Below, in pieces: positions 24,923 to 35,124 of a stretch of DNA of 64,000 bases. The first letter of the stretch is position 1. Each line of letters begins with the position of its first letter. The position numbers were made by a program, and so were the translations under genes. The notes under the pieces were generated by a model that was not told the origin of the DNA, ran no database searches, and saw only the letters and a program-made list of their open reading frames with translations. The DNA lies in the NCBI RefSeq assembly GCF_014066305.1, contig NW_023501040.1, positions 496,001-560,000 on the forward strand. Reading direction: 5' to 3'. The stretch is from Letharia columbiana. Taxonomy: Eukaryota; Ascomycota; Lecanoromycetes; Lecanorales; Parmeliaceae.

Positions 24923-26082
24923 ATGGAAGTCCCAGACTCAGCCTGCAAAAACTTCACCCCAACGCCCCCGTTCCCTAATGATGTCCCAACAGCACCCTTG
25001 CTGCGAATCTCTCTGAACAAGCTCCCTGAACAAGGACCAAGACGAATCGGGTCACTTCTTTACTGCCCATAAAGACTCGGGCTTTTTGTACCTCGACCTC
25101 CGTGGCGCCCTCCAAGGTCAATCCATGCTCAACAACGCAGACAAGCTCTTTGATATTGGGAAGCAGCTCTACGATTGACTTTCGGAAGGAAAGCAGAAAT
25201 TCAACCTCAGCGCTCAAAGGTCATACATACGTGGGGTAAACCTTCTCATCAGAGACCCTGTTCCGGCCAAGCACGAATGAATGAAGAGCAGCTACAAAAG
25301 CTCCCGCACCTCCGTCATTGATTCAAAACGCGCAGCCTCGACCGCAACGGATCCCACAACGCCTCCAAAGAAGCCATCCTCCCCTCCCCTCCCCCCTCCC
25401 CACCTCTCTCCCAACATCCCCTCAGCCCGTCGAAACCTGCACGGAACCCTTCACCTGCCCACCCCACCCCATCGTCTCGCTTCTCCCCCCCACACATCTA
25501 CCCACGCACCTGCGTCTCCCCACCGCACAATCCGCCTCGGTCGGACAACGGGGCTCGGGCGATGACGCCCGCTGCGTCGAGGCTCCTCCGCAGCCCGTCG
25601 ACGCTGGTCGAACGGCGTCGGGCGAAGAGACCGACGTCGGCTCCGTCACCGTCCTCTCCGACCGCCTCGGAGGCCGGCCCGCAAGTACTCCCGCCGGGGG
25701 CGACGGCGCCGAATGGCGCCGCGTGCGCCCTCTGCCCGACCCACGCTGTTGTCAACGTGTGGTGGGGGGGGGGGGGTGCCGTGGTGGGATTCACCAACGG
25801 TCTCTTGCGCTCGCACATCCGTCGGGTCGTATCCCCACCGGGTGCGCAGGCTAGTCACACGAGATGTAGTCTTGCGTGCTTTGCGAGGCCGGGTTGAAGA
25901 GGTTGGAGGGCAGTGATGTGATACCGGCGTTGGCGGAGTGGGAGGGGGAGGCGCAGGCGGAGGAGGGGCTCAGTGCGAAGGAGTGGATCTCGGGGAGGGC
26001 GAGTTGTAAGAGGGTGGAGGGGACTGATGGAGTGAGTAAGAGAAGCCGGATGGGAAAAGTGAGATCTGCGTTAAGGAGTTAG
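24923..26082 (+). pseudogene. Decayed 2OG-Fe(II) oxygenase (isopenicillin N synthase-like)
   Basis: The pieces of one ancestral protein appear in order but in changing frames. The N-terminal DIOX_N part reads PPFPNDVPTAPLLRISLNKL, then one base out FFTAHKDSGFFYLDLRGAL and MLNNADKLFDIGKQLYD, followed by an in-frame TGA and KQKFNLSAQRSYIRG. After a degenerate GC-rich middle come DVGSVTVLSDRLGG, then in another frame VLPPGA, HAVVNV and FTNGLLRSHIRRVVSPPG, then in a third frame LEGSDVIPALAE. The metal-binding HxD position reads ETD, and the second His position (usual form LHRVV) reads IRRVV, so the iron site is gone. A long G run near 25765 lies inside it. Multiple lesions plus lost ligands make this a genuine pseudogene. 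Confidence 0.78.
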
Positions 26083-26469
26083 GAGAAAGCTTGATCACTT
26101 GGGGCAGGAAAAGCATGATTTCGAAGTCCATGTCGACAGAGGCTCAAGTTTTGAAAAGTCTGTTGTGAGATAGGATACATATTAGCATCATTTCTAAGTG
26201 GTATAGATTGTCCATGGCGTGTTAATGATAACCGTTCAGAGATGGTACTCCATCAACCCCTAACCAACGCCTCCCCAGAGGAACCAAACACCGGCCATGC
26301 AGTCCCTTTCAGCCAAAGGATAGGAAGCCTCGCTTCCAATCAACGACTCAACCAAGATAACAAACTTTAACGAAGCCTGCCACCATGAATCTCTACTCCA
26401 AATAGCCCTAAACATAGTATGCAATCTCCAGATGTGTTACTCGTAATGTCTGTTGATAGTCCTCGCCGT
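26083..26469. other. Intergenic spacer
   Basis: About 390 bases between the pseudogene remnant and the stop of the X325 gene. Nothing recognisable is seen. Confidence 0.5.
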
Positions 26470-27343
26470 CTATAGCAGCCCCCACATAACCATCAGGGCA
26501 AGAGGTATAGAAGCCATCCAGGTGACTTTGCTCGAGCAGAGAACCTCCGCATTCGATGTTTGACTGTTGGTACTGTAGACGTATTGGAGAGTGATATCTG
26601 AAGTATTCGCACAATTATCGGGCGTGACCTCCGGCACATCTTTAGGGTCCGCGAATGTGATATCCACACACTGTATTCCCACACGGTCAGCAGCCCGCTC
26701 TAAAAGCCTTCACATTCAAGAGTGCTCAGAAAGCTCCTAACGACTCACATTAAACAGGGCGGCTCCGTGCTGCGCCGCCTCAATGATCTGAATGGTCGCA
26801 TTGGTCCCTACCACCGCTGTGTAATTTGCCGGCAGCGGCACCTGGGGCAGGCAAAACGATCCGTTGTACGCAAGGTTGTCTGGCCCAACGATGCCAAATA
26901 CCGGTTGCATAATCAGGGAATAGTTTTCAGGCACTGTGCCATCGCCGAGATTGATGTAGAACAGGGCGTAGTTGTGGCCCTGGAACCAGCCGGGCTGAAT
27001 ACCGATAGCGCCGCCTGTTACAGGCCAGTTTGTTCTGTTGGTAGACATGGGCATGCCGCCGCCTGGGGAGCTATTAGCATCCAGCAGCCCACAAACAGAT
27101 GGAATTACTGAGCGTACATGGGTAGATCCATTGCATGCCATAGGGATATGTATTGTCGTTGCCAACGCCGAGACCATTGGTGCCGGCTATGTCGCTTCCG
27201 TTGAGCCCAGTAATATTGCCAGTTGTATGCAGGTTATCGCCGCGCATGCCAGGGTATGTGATGACTGTGTGTGAGGATACGAGGGTGGAAAGTAGGGAGA
27301 GACATGTTGTCGCGACGAGGAGCAGTGAGTGTGATTTAAGCAT
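26470..27343 (-). CDS. X325-family (LPMO-like) copper-binding GPI-anchored protein
   Basis: Three exons: 27343-27118, 27062-26749 and 26670-26470, 246 residues in phase. A signal peptide (hydrophobic LLLVATTCLSLLSTLVSS) should be cut just before HTVITYPGMRGDNL, leaving an N-terminal His, the copper-binding amino terminus of LPMO-like folds. Other family blocks are YPYGMQWIYPCGGMPMSTNR, WPVTGGAIGIQPGWFQGH, FCLPQVPLPANYT and EAAQHGAALFNCVDITFADP. The C-terminus SSKVTWMASIPLALMVMWGLL is a typical GPI-attachment signal. The family includes Bim1, a copper acquisition factor of Cryptococcus. Members lack oxidative polysaccharide cleavage and bind copper at the cell surface. Conserved cysteines and several N-glycosylation sites are present. 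Role in copper handling is inferred from the family. Confidence 0.92.
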
Positions 27344-28209
27344 TATGAAGGTTGTGGTGGGTAGCGGAAGGTAGTCTCAATCCCCGTCAGCAGAGCTATT
27401 CAGTCTTTGAGGGGAGAGGGAAATTTGGTGAAACGTGCTTGGGCGATAGCGAAGCCTTGAAGGATATGTAAGAATAGATGGAGGGACAGAGCAGGGAGGC
27501 AACGTAGTGCTGTGCTTTTTTTCTCTTCCTCACACACACCTGAAGCTGTAGCCGCGCCAGTGTCGCTGAACAGTTGAATGGATCCCCCACCTTCCGAGCG
27601 ACCAGAGCATGATACCTAGCACTTAGCACTGAAAGGGACTGAGAGCAGCCGCTGATTGGGGAAAAGGGATGTGGTCGGCGGTTGGAGAAGAGCTTGTCAG
27701 CACTCTGCATGCAGAGAGATCACTCTTCAACCAATGACTGCAACGATACCAGCTGCAATATGTCACGCTAACAAGCCCTCGGCGGCAATACCTTACCATA
27801 CTGAGCATAGCTTCGGGGGCCTCTAAGGTACCGTACGGTAAAATTGCAAGACCCCTGGTTGAGTAAGACTACAAGCAACAAGAATCGACATATCATAATG
27901 GAGTTGACTGGGAGCACTTTCATACTACCTACTCGTACTTGTGCTCACCTTGCATCGACAACAAGTCTTTTCAACGGCGTGATGCTCCATGTTCCCGCCT
28001 TGGCACCCCCCACTTTAATCCGTTTAATGGGCCGAGCCTTGTGTTTGTTCCCCGCATGAACATATCAAAAGTATATACACATGGCCAAGAAGTTATCAGA
28101 TATACAGTAACATAACGCTGCTTGCTACAAAGGACTGGCGTTCAAGGACTAGTCATAGAGTATACATTATCAATGAGGTTTCATGCACCCTTCCCCAGAA
28201 TGTCCGACC
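27344..28209. other. Intergenic, promoter of the X325 gene
   Basis: About 870 bases between the X325 start and the stop of the rhodopsin-domain gene. No coding region is supported. Confidence 0.5.
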
Positions 28210-29826
28210 CTAAACACCGTCATGCTCATGCAGACACGCACCACCGCGTCCAAATCTCGCTGGCCCAACGTATCTGGGCTCCAGCAAAGACAATGGAGGG
28301 TTTTCTTTCCCGAACTCTGCCGACCTCAGTGTCGAATGAAATGGCCGGTCTTGTCCAAAGCCCGGTGAAGGATTTGCGTACGTCGCATGTGAATCGAACC
28401 TCGCGTTCTGCCGTGTCCGAGGCGATTTCTTCATCCCGAATGAGCTATCTCCGTTCTCCAGATCAGGCAAGTACTCGTCCAGACTCTGATATGGAGCTTT
28501 CCTTGGAGATGACGGCGAAGGTGGGCTCCAAATTGGGGAAAGAGGACCCCCTTTGCTGCCGTTGCTAACGAAGTTGAGGGTCCTTAATGACTTGGTGCTC
28601 GTACTTTTCGCATGTGACGTATGAGCTTGGACGTGGGTAAGAACAGGCCTCATCGTTGGTAGGCAAGCTGCTATGACCGAACAGCATGACTCTACCGTGC
28701 TCCAGACCCCTAAGCCGAAGCCAGTCCAACTTTGATCTGTCAAGGTCCAGTCTGTCTTGAGTATTGCGTGTATGCGGACAGCGGCTGGGTTAAATTTTCA
28801 CCGTTAGTACTGCCTATTCAACGGGGAGACAGTGAGCCTAAAACATATTTCGAGAGCAAAATCTTCCAAGACATGTCCCAGGACTCAAGATCTGGTTCAA
28901 GATAAGAAACATGAGCTCCGAAGATACGTACAGGTGGCGCAGACACTAGGTTAAACAAGTCAGTTGAACGTTCCTGCGAAAAAGGAGCCATTGAAACGGC
29001 TTCGAGAGACATACAAAGCTCCAAGAAGGAAGATACCCGTCAAAGAAATCTTGATCTTTCTGGTGACTTGAAGCTTCCATATCATTGGAAGCGGAATGAT
29101 CAAGAACATGATATCGAGGATCATGTTCGAGATCCCGGTGCCCAGCGCAGAGGCTCTAACATCCTGGCATTTGGGATCCCTTATGCTTTTGTCCCAGATG
29201 GCTTGTACGGGTACACATTGGAATATCGAGTCCAGGATTGCAGCGATCCACCACATGATGGTCAACGCACCAGCCACACAAAGTGCGATTCGGAACCATT
29301 CGACGACTCCGAAGAGGCGGTGGTACAATAGCAGAATCGAGACTTTCACGAGCGCTTGCGCGCAAAAGTAAATGGTTTGAGTGGCAATTAAGCTCTGCTC
29401 CTTGTCAATACGATATCCTGCGGGACGATCGGTCTCATCGTAAAAAAACTCACCTTTGCAAAAGAGGTGGATTGCCATGGCTTCAGTACTTCCTCGCGTC
29501 TCCCGAAGTTCAGGGCGGCAGTTTGGTATAAAAGCAAGGCGGACAGACCCCACTCAACGATCTTCATACTCGGTCAGAGCAGTCATCCATTCTCCACGGC
29601 ACTTTACACTCACCAATGCTGCAACAATCATCCAATCATCCCACCACAGGTACGCCTTAGCGAGTCGCCTACATAGTAAGCGAAGCGCAACTGCACTCGT
29701 CGCGGCTAGAGTGACAACGATGCACGCTGCATAGATGTTTGGTTGAAGGCTCTGCGCCAGGAAGGCTGGAGTTACGTCTTGATCTGTGGTTGGAGGTCCG
29801 GCCTCGTTGCCAACGGGTGTTTCCAT
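28210..29826 (-). CDS. Rhodopsin-domain (PTH11-like) integral membrane protein
   Basis: Five exons: 29826-29614, 29561-29454, 29394-29015, 28946-28933 (14 bases) and 28784-28210, 429 residues in phase. Typical blocks of the fungal rhodopsin-domain family (pfam20684) are seen: RLLCRRLAKAYLWWDDWMIV, IATQTIYFCAQALVKVSILL, LLYHRLFG, ILDSIFQCVPVQAIWDKS and ISLTGIFLLGA. These are followed by a seventh helix region with TVESCCSVIAACLPTMRP and a Ser/Pro-rich cytoplasmic tail of about 140 residues. It should have seven membrane helices at the plasma membrane. Relatives include PTH11-type surface sensors, but ligand and role are not known. The 14-base exon 4 is required for phase and is bounded by TTTAACCTAG and GTACGT. 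Confidence 0.9.
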
Positions 29827-30021
29827 GTTATTTGGGGGTTGAAAGTAGGTAAGATGAATTTTTCAGATGATGAACATGGCGGTTGATGGCGGGATGTCGC
29901 AGATGTCGTTGAGGCACACGGTTCTCCCCTCACCCTCGTGTCGACTGCGGGAGCCGCCATGGGCTTCTTTTAATATATCAGTACTCGATTAGATGATTAG
30001 GTACATGCCGTGTGTCATAGC

Positions 30022-30103
30022 TGTTGTTGGGGGTATCTAGTTCGTATTAGGTTCGAATCCTAATGGCGCTGGTACTCGTACAATGGTGTTGCGGTGCTTC
30101 TTA
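30022..30103. repeat. Dispersed repeat, copy A (interrupted by the MITE)
   Basis: Shares about 80 bases with copy B at 30586-30673: the shared text begins TGTTGTTGGGGGTAT, continues AGTTCGTATTA and CCTAATGGCGCTGGTA, and ends GTGCTTCTTTA-like. Its middle contains GGTTCGAATCC, an exact Pol III B-box, flanked by a perfect 5-bp stem (TTAGG/CCTAA) as in a tRNA T-arm. Copy A continues on the far side of the MITE as TATTTTCT (30438-30445). Confidence 0.8.
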
Positions 30104-30437
30104 CTCGTGCCGTCCACACGTGAGTTATCTCGCTTAATAGCGCCGGGAGAACCCACCAATCAATCTACCCAGATCTCCTGGAAATTGTACTAAAATACAT
30201 CTTATTTTGTAGAGAAAGAAGCTGATAGAGCGGCACACTCTCCTATCAAATATCAAAAATCAACGAAATGACAACAATGACAACTACATATGTGTGTACG
30301 TGGCTCCCTAGGCCTTTCTACTACTCAACTGACTAATCAGGGACCCCAAATAACTTCCCTACCGAGCACCGTCGTCCTCGAGTGAGGGCCAAGACGCTAA
30401 AATTTTAGCCGGATAACTCATTTCTGGACGGCACGAG
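30104..30437. mobile_element. 334-bp MITE with ~30-bp terminal inverted repeats and TA target duplication
   Basis: The left end reads CTCGTGCCGTCCA, then 4 unmatched bases and TGAGTTATC. The right end is its reverse complement, GATAACTCA, 4 bases, TGGACGGCACGAG. Both ends are flanked by TA (30102-30103 and 30438-30439). The interior has no ORF of note. TIRs plus a TA duplication are the signature of a non-autonomous Tc1/mariner/pogo (Fot1-like) element. Repeat copy B supplies the empty site: flanks joined across the element read CTTCT-TA-TTTTCT, and copy B reads CTTCTTTATTTTCT. No transposase is present in the window. Confidence 0.85.
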
Positions 30438-30585
30438 TATTTTCTGGCAGCGCCATGAGCCTCAGGGTCTAAAGTTCTTTAACCGGGAACAGCCGTTGGT
30501 TCGAATTCCCCCGGTGCTTTCATGCCCGGAAAATGTTCGTTGGTTGGCTTACCGTCCGGGGGCGGACGCCTGTTGGTTGTGGTCG

Positions 30586-30673
30586 TGTTGTTGGGGGTAT
30601 TTAGTTCGTATTACCTAGATTCAATTCCTAATGGCGCTGGTACAATGGTGTTGCGGGTGCTTCTTTATTTTCT
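30586..30673. repeat. Dispersed repeat, copy B (empty site of the MITE)
   Basis: Direct-orientation relative of copy A, uninterrupted through GGGTGCTTCTTTATTTTCT. It lacks the MITE. It also lacks the 6 extra bases found at 30075-30080 in copy A. Its B-box is degraded (AGATTCAATTCC). Confidence 0.8.
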
Positions 30674-31644
30674 ATAGCATCATTTTCAGGGATTGTGGGG
30701 ATAGAATTGAACCAATGGTGGTATGGGGGGAAGTTGGAAAAGAGGTGTTTTCAGGCGGGATACGACAGTAGTGGCATACTCTCTATCATCATACCGTACT
30801 TTACAGTTTATCTTGGCATATCAGCCGAGCGTACTACCCATCAACCTAGAGTAGTACAAGACGCCGGATTCCGAGTCCAGGGCTTCAAAACACTTTGTTT
30901 AGGGTACCATCGTGCCATCCAGTAGTGTACTGACTAACCTCGGGCTTATTCCATAGTCCAATCGCCTTATATACGTATTCCAAATCTCTTCTTTTCAGCA
31001 TTCAGATCAGAGCCCATGAGTACGCCAGACATTATTAAGGTATTCCTCGGCCACATGCTCTTCTACGGTAATATATATGAAAAGTTCCTTTAGTGCGCTC
31101 AATGAACCGCGGCTATCTTACCTGTAGCTCTTTAGCTGCCCCAGTTTCAATGTTGGACTTTTGCCCGCTCACCCGTGATGCTTAACATCCACTGTAAGAT
31201 AGAAAGTTGAGTGAAACCTGGTCGACTTTGGTGAGAAGAGTAGTGCTTCAGGAAGGTGTAGCATACGCCTGTCAATCTCGTTGATGCATCAAAGCCTTTC
31301 AGCTGAGCTGGACAAGACGAAGCCCGGCAAGGATTTCGGCTGCTTTGGCGCTGCCCAAGCCTGTTCACAGTGAATTAAACATCACCACTCCCAAACTAGA
31401 AGACTATTTGGGTCCGAGTACCTTGGATATCAGCAGCGTAGCTCGACCAAGCATGGATTGCCACGAGAGGACTACTGCTGATCAGAATCGAACCAAGAGG
31501 CGAAATGCAAATACTATCGGCCATGCAGTCATCTCCTTTCAGTGACACTCGACCTAGCTGTGGGAAGCATCCACTTCATTTAGGTTCCCGGACTCCCAAC
31601 GCAGAAAAACCCTTTGTCGAAGCATTGGGAAAAAATCAGACACC

Positions 31645-32600
31645 ATGACTCGCCGCAAAAAGCCACCGCCCCAGCGCAAACTTCAGCAAATCACCGACTC
31701 TTCAGGCTGGACCCACGTCATCAAAGGCCCTCCAGGCACTGTCAATGCCGGGACTACTGGCATACGTCTCGAAGATGGAAAATCCACGGGAACGAAGTAT
31801 ACCCTGGAGACATATCTAGACAGATTCCGGAAGCACTATGCTCCCATCTGGCAAGGATCGGATTGTTTCAAGAGCTTGTCACGTATGTTCGAGCAAGACA
31901 TACTACCTGCGGAGAACATCCTGATTACACAGTGCGTCTGTCTGGGCTTGGGGAGCATGACGGCTGGGTCGGAGAGTTCGTCTTATGAGCTTGCGGCTTT
32001 GATTTCCATCCTCGAGATGCTAGGTCCTGGTGCCCCAAACATGGAACGCAGTATCCCCCACCGGGGCCCAGCTGATCCAGATCTACAGGCAAGGAACACC
32101 ACATCCAGGACATCGTCTTTCAAGACCCCGTCTTCAACGCGCTCGACCACACCATTCTGGAAAGTCTTGGCTACACCGTCGTCCAAAGCCCTGACGCCTT
32201 TTCCAAGCTCAACGGCACAACGTTTCTCTTTGCGCCCCACCTTGAATGTTTCCACTACGCTACCGCTTTGGAGACCGCAACGCCCGTATTGTCCGTTGGC
32301 TCCGATCCGCAGATGTATGTTGAAGGGTAAGCGATCCCCGATGCCACAGAGTCTCGTCTCGTGCGGCGGTATTGGAAATGTTGGCTTATTAAAATATCCA
32401 GTTTGTTGTCGTCTCTGGCGGAGAGCACGAAGAAAGGGTCACGTCAGATCTTCCACGACTTTTTAGGAAAGACTCGTTCGAGGCCTATGCCCGACTTTGA
32501 CAGAACTCCTTGGTGCGAGTCCACATGCATTTACTGGGTGAAGTCAGAGAAAGACGATTCGGGCAAGAGTAAGATCGAGGAAGCCGTCCGGTTGATGTAG
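31645..32600 (+). CDS. SRR1-like domain protein
   Basis: Three exons: 31645-32029, 32089-32326 and 32402-32600, 273 residues in phase. The N-terminus is basic (MTRRKKPPPQRKLQQ). The SRR1 domain is marked by NILITQCVCLGLGSMTAGS, SYELAALISILEMLG, IQDIVFQDPVFNALD, LESLGYTVVQSPDAFSKLNG and TFLFAPHLECFHYATALE, then a C-terminal tail ending EEAVRLM. SRR1 proteins are known from plant light signalling and circadian regulation and from yeast Ber1 (microtubule stability, haem-related); the biochemical role is unclear. The first intron uses a weak donor. GTGCCC at 32030 is the better of two in-phase choices, the other being GTCCTG at 32024. Confidence 0.86.
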
Positions 32601-32630
32601 ATGGTAGATGGCAGAGCTCTAATGCTGTAC

Positions 32631-32655
32631 TATGCTATGCTATGCTATGCTATGC
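32631..32655. repeat. (TATGC)5 microsatellite
   Basis: Five perfect copies of a pentanucleotide, 30 bases past the stop of the SRR1-like gene, so probably in its 3' UTR. Confidence 0.9.
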
Positions 32656-32872
32656 AAATGATAACTTCTTTTGTATCTACACTTACAAGTCTCCAAGCAC
32701 GAGACTCAATACGTACAGAAATTTTCCCAAGCTACCCGAATATCTGGAGATCCCTCATAGCCATGAGCGCTTCGATGCAACGTGCAAATGTACAATCGAC
32801 CTCCCATCGCGCATCCGGATGCTTTTTCATGCTCAAAACGCCAAGAAGTCAGCTCTGCATGGTGCCAGTCAG

Positions 32873-35124
32873 CTACGTGACAGTCTGGCCTCCACAATTG
32901 GGGATGGTCAATCCAGGCTTCAAATTTCGACCCGGATCCATCAAACCCCATTTGTCTTCCCATTCCTTGCCAGGCGTATTGAGACTCTGTTTCCATGGCT
33001 CATCGAAAGCTTCGAACCTAGAACGATCGAAAGCCATTAGCTGAATGCGATTTTTGAGCGATAGAAGATAGCACTGACCAGAAGTAGTTCGTCTTATTGG
33101 TTAGACTTTGACAAACGAAGGTATCCATGTAGGTGTTCATCCCATCAATACCCGCCACACTACCATTGACGCAGGTACTGGCCTCTCCACAATCCGTACC
33201 ACCTCCACTCGGCCAACCGGTCTCAGAGATGACATTCTGCTTCGTCGTCCCATTGGTCAGGACTGTATCAAAATCCTGCCAGAAATCCCAAGTCCAGCCA
33301 GCTGCTATTTCCGCCGCAACACCTGCAAAGAACGGATGGATGTTCGACATGACATAATCAACGTTGTCGGTAAGGGCCGCGATCCAATTATCACCTAGAT
33401 CTGAGGTGGCGATATCAAGGTCAATTTTTTGATTTGTGAAATTCGTCTTGACGCCTCCGAGGAGATCGCTCAGCTGTGTCTCTGTCATGTCTTTGCGGTA
33501 AAGAACCTCGTTCCCAACGATGACTCCAGCGAAAGGGCTGGCGCCGTACTGAGAAATGATTTGATACATAGCATCGAGGCCGCGATTGCTGGTTGTGCTG
33601 TTGTTGTCCAGCCATACGCCTAACCAGACTTTCATATCCGGGAGTGATAATTTGTCGATGGCATGGAGAACCATCTGCGTCTGGTTACAGTCGGTTCCAT
33701 ATAATCGAACGGCGTTGGTAAGCTGCGACAGCACAGCGATGTCCATCGTGACATTATCTTGACTGGGAGGATTGGTCAAACACGCAGGATACTGCGCGTT
33801 GAATGGTGTGTAGTCCATTCCTGGAAAGACCTTGTGGAGATTAGAATTATCCATCAGCTTTTTGATCTCTGGTGAGTTCATATCCAAATCACTATCGGTC
33901 GGTCCAGAGGATTGGCCGGAGGATGAGGAATCAGAGCTGCTAGAACTGCGGCTGCGCAACGCAGCAATCACTCCGCCAACTATTCCACCAATAATTGCCA
34001 AAACAACAATGGTGCCCACAATCCACTGCAATCTTCTCCTTCCAGAGGTCTGCTTGCTGAGCCAAGCGCTCTTCTCAACGCCGTCATCAACGCCGGGTCC
34101 GGATGATCCAGGCACAGCACCGTATTGACCAGAAGGGTCCCGTGCCCCGTTGCTACCAGCAGCGGTCTTTCCGACAAGACCTCCCAGCGCCCCCAAGATT
34201 CCTCCGGTGGCAGCAGCACCTCCAGCTGCAGTCGCCGCACCTTCGCCGTTGAGACCTAGCATCGACCTCCTTGGCTTTATTGGTGGTGCCCCATAATCAT
34301 CGCCATCATCTTCAATCTCGTTTGGGTCAATATCACCCCCGCCCTACTCGAGCATCCCAGGCGGTAGAGAAGCGTTTGTAAGGATTGTCCGTGTATGAGC
34401 TGCGGGCATTTTCGTAGACATCTTGTGGAGGATACTCACTCATGGGAATACTGTGCGTAGAAGGGTAGCCCCGAGGAGTGAGATCTCCAGGTGAAGGTGA
34501 AATGTCACCTCTTTCATCTTCAAAGGGATTAGACCTGCCTGAGAGAGCTGGCGAGGTGAATGGATCGCGACTATGGAATAGGGGAGCAGGTATATTTGGC
34601 GTATCTGACGGCATCGTGTCGTAGCGCTCTGGTGGAAGACCTCTAGCTGGTTGTGTGCCGTCCAGCGATCGTAATGCTTCTATACCACTTTCCCGTTCGT
34701 TCGTATTGGCAACGCCCAAAGCGATACCTGTCATTCCACCGCCAACAGCTCTATCCCCCCAGTTGTCAGCTCCCGGGGTTATTGTTGATGCGGTCCGGTT
34801 CGAGGCGGAGTGACCCAGGTCCCGACTACCGTAAGCACCCTCTCGGGCTTGTCTAGTGTTTACTGCAATCCGAGGGCGGGCCGTTTGAGAGTCGATAGGG
34901 CCGGTGGGTTGGGGGGGTTGGTAAGGCGTATATCGATGAGCTGGAGGTGAAGGTGGACGATCATTGTAGAGTCTGGTCGGAGAGTCTGTATAGCCTGGAG
35001 GAGGGGAAGGCTGCGCTTCTCGGAAGGTATTGTTGTCCTGTGAAAGGTAGTTTCTCCGGTTTGCGTCGAGAGCTATTTCGTCGTCGTCATCAAAGGAGAA
35101 GGTGCGATCTGGTGCTCGGGACAT
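32873..35124 (-). CDS. btgC: GH17 glucan endo-1,3-beta-glucosidase, membrane-anchored (BtgC type), with a one-base frame break
   Basis: Exons 35124-33079 and 33017-32873; with one frame correction the coding length is 729 codons. A cytoplasmic N-terminal region (about 290 residues, Pro/Ser/Arg-rich, starting [16 protein letters not shown]) precedes a type II membrane anchor ([20 protein letters not shown]), a Ser-rich linker and a GH17 catalytic domain. The acid/base Glu lies in [13 protein letters not shown] and the nucleophile Glu in [12 protein letters not shown]. The C-terminus reads EAFDEPWK...[13 protein letters not shown]. Such enzymes cut beta-1,3-glucan in wall remodelling. At 34336-34340 a five-C run (GGGGG on the coding strand) puts WDARVG out of frame with [15 protein letters not shown]. 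Four bases instead of five restore one frame. The ATG at 35178 is a possible but less likely start. Confidence 0.9.

Larger units (their letters stand above)
29827..31644. other. Intergenic region with a MITE and a duplicated repeat
   Basis: About 1.8 kb with no supported gene. It contains two copies of an approximately 85-bp repeat and a 334-bp inverted-repeat element (separate entries). The remainder, 30675-31644, shows only short ORFs without recognisable domains. Confidence 0.55.

Noticed and set aside
25315..25916. Several overlapping 60-178 codon ORFs on both strands
   Set aside because: Caused by GC-rich DNA with few stops. The only meaningful translation is the broken oxygenase in changing plus-strand frames.
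30449..30523. Possible tRNA (AGCGCC ... GGTTCGAATTCCCCCGGTGCT)
   Set aside because: A six-base acceptor pairing exists, but the T-stem does not pair and no proper D or anticodon arm can be drawn.
32021..32088. Frame break in the SRR1-like gene
   Set aside because: A 59-bp intron with donor GTGCCC and acceptor CTACAG restores the conserved frame, so no lesion needs to be invoked.
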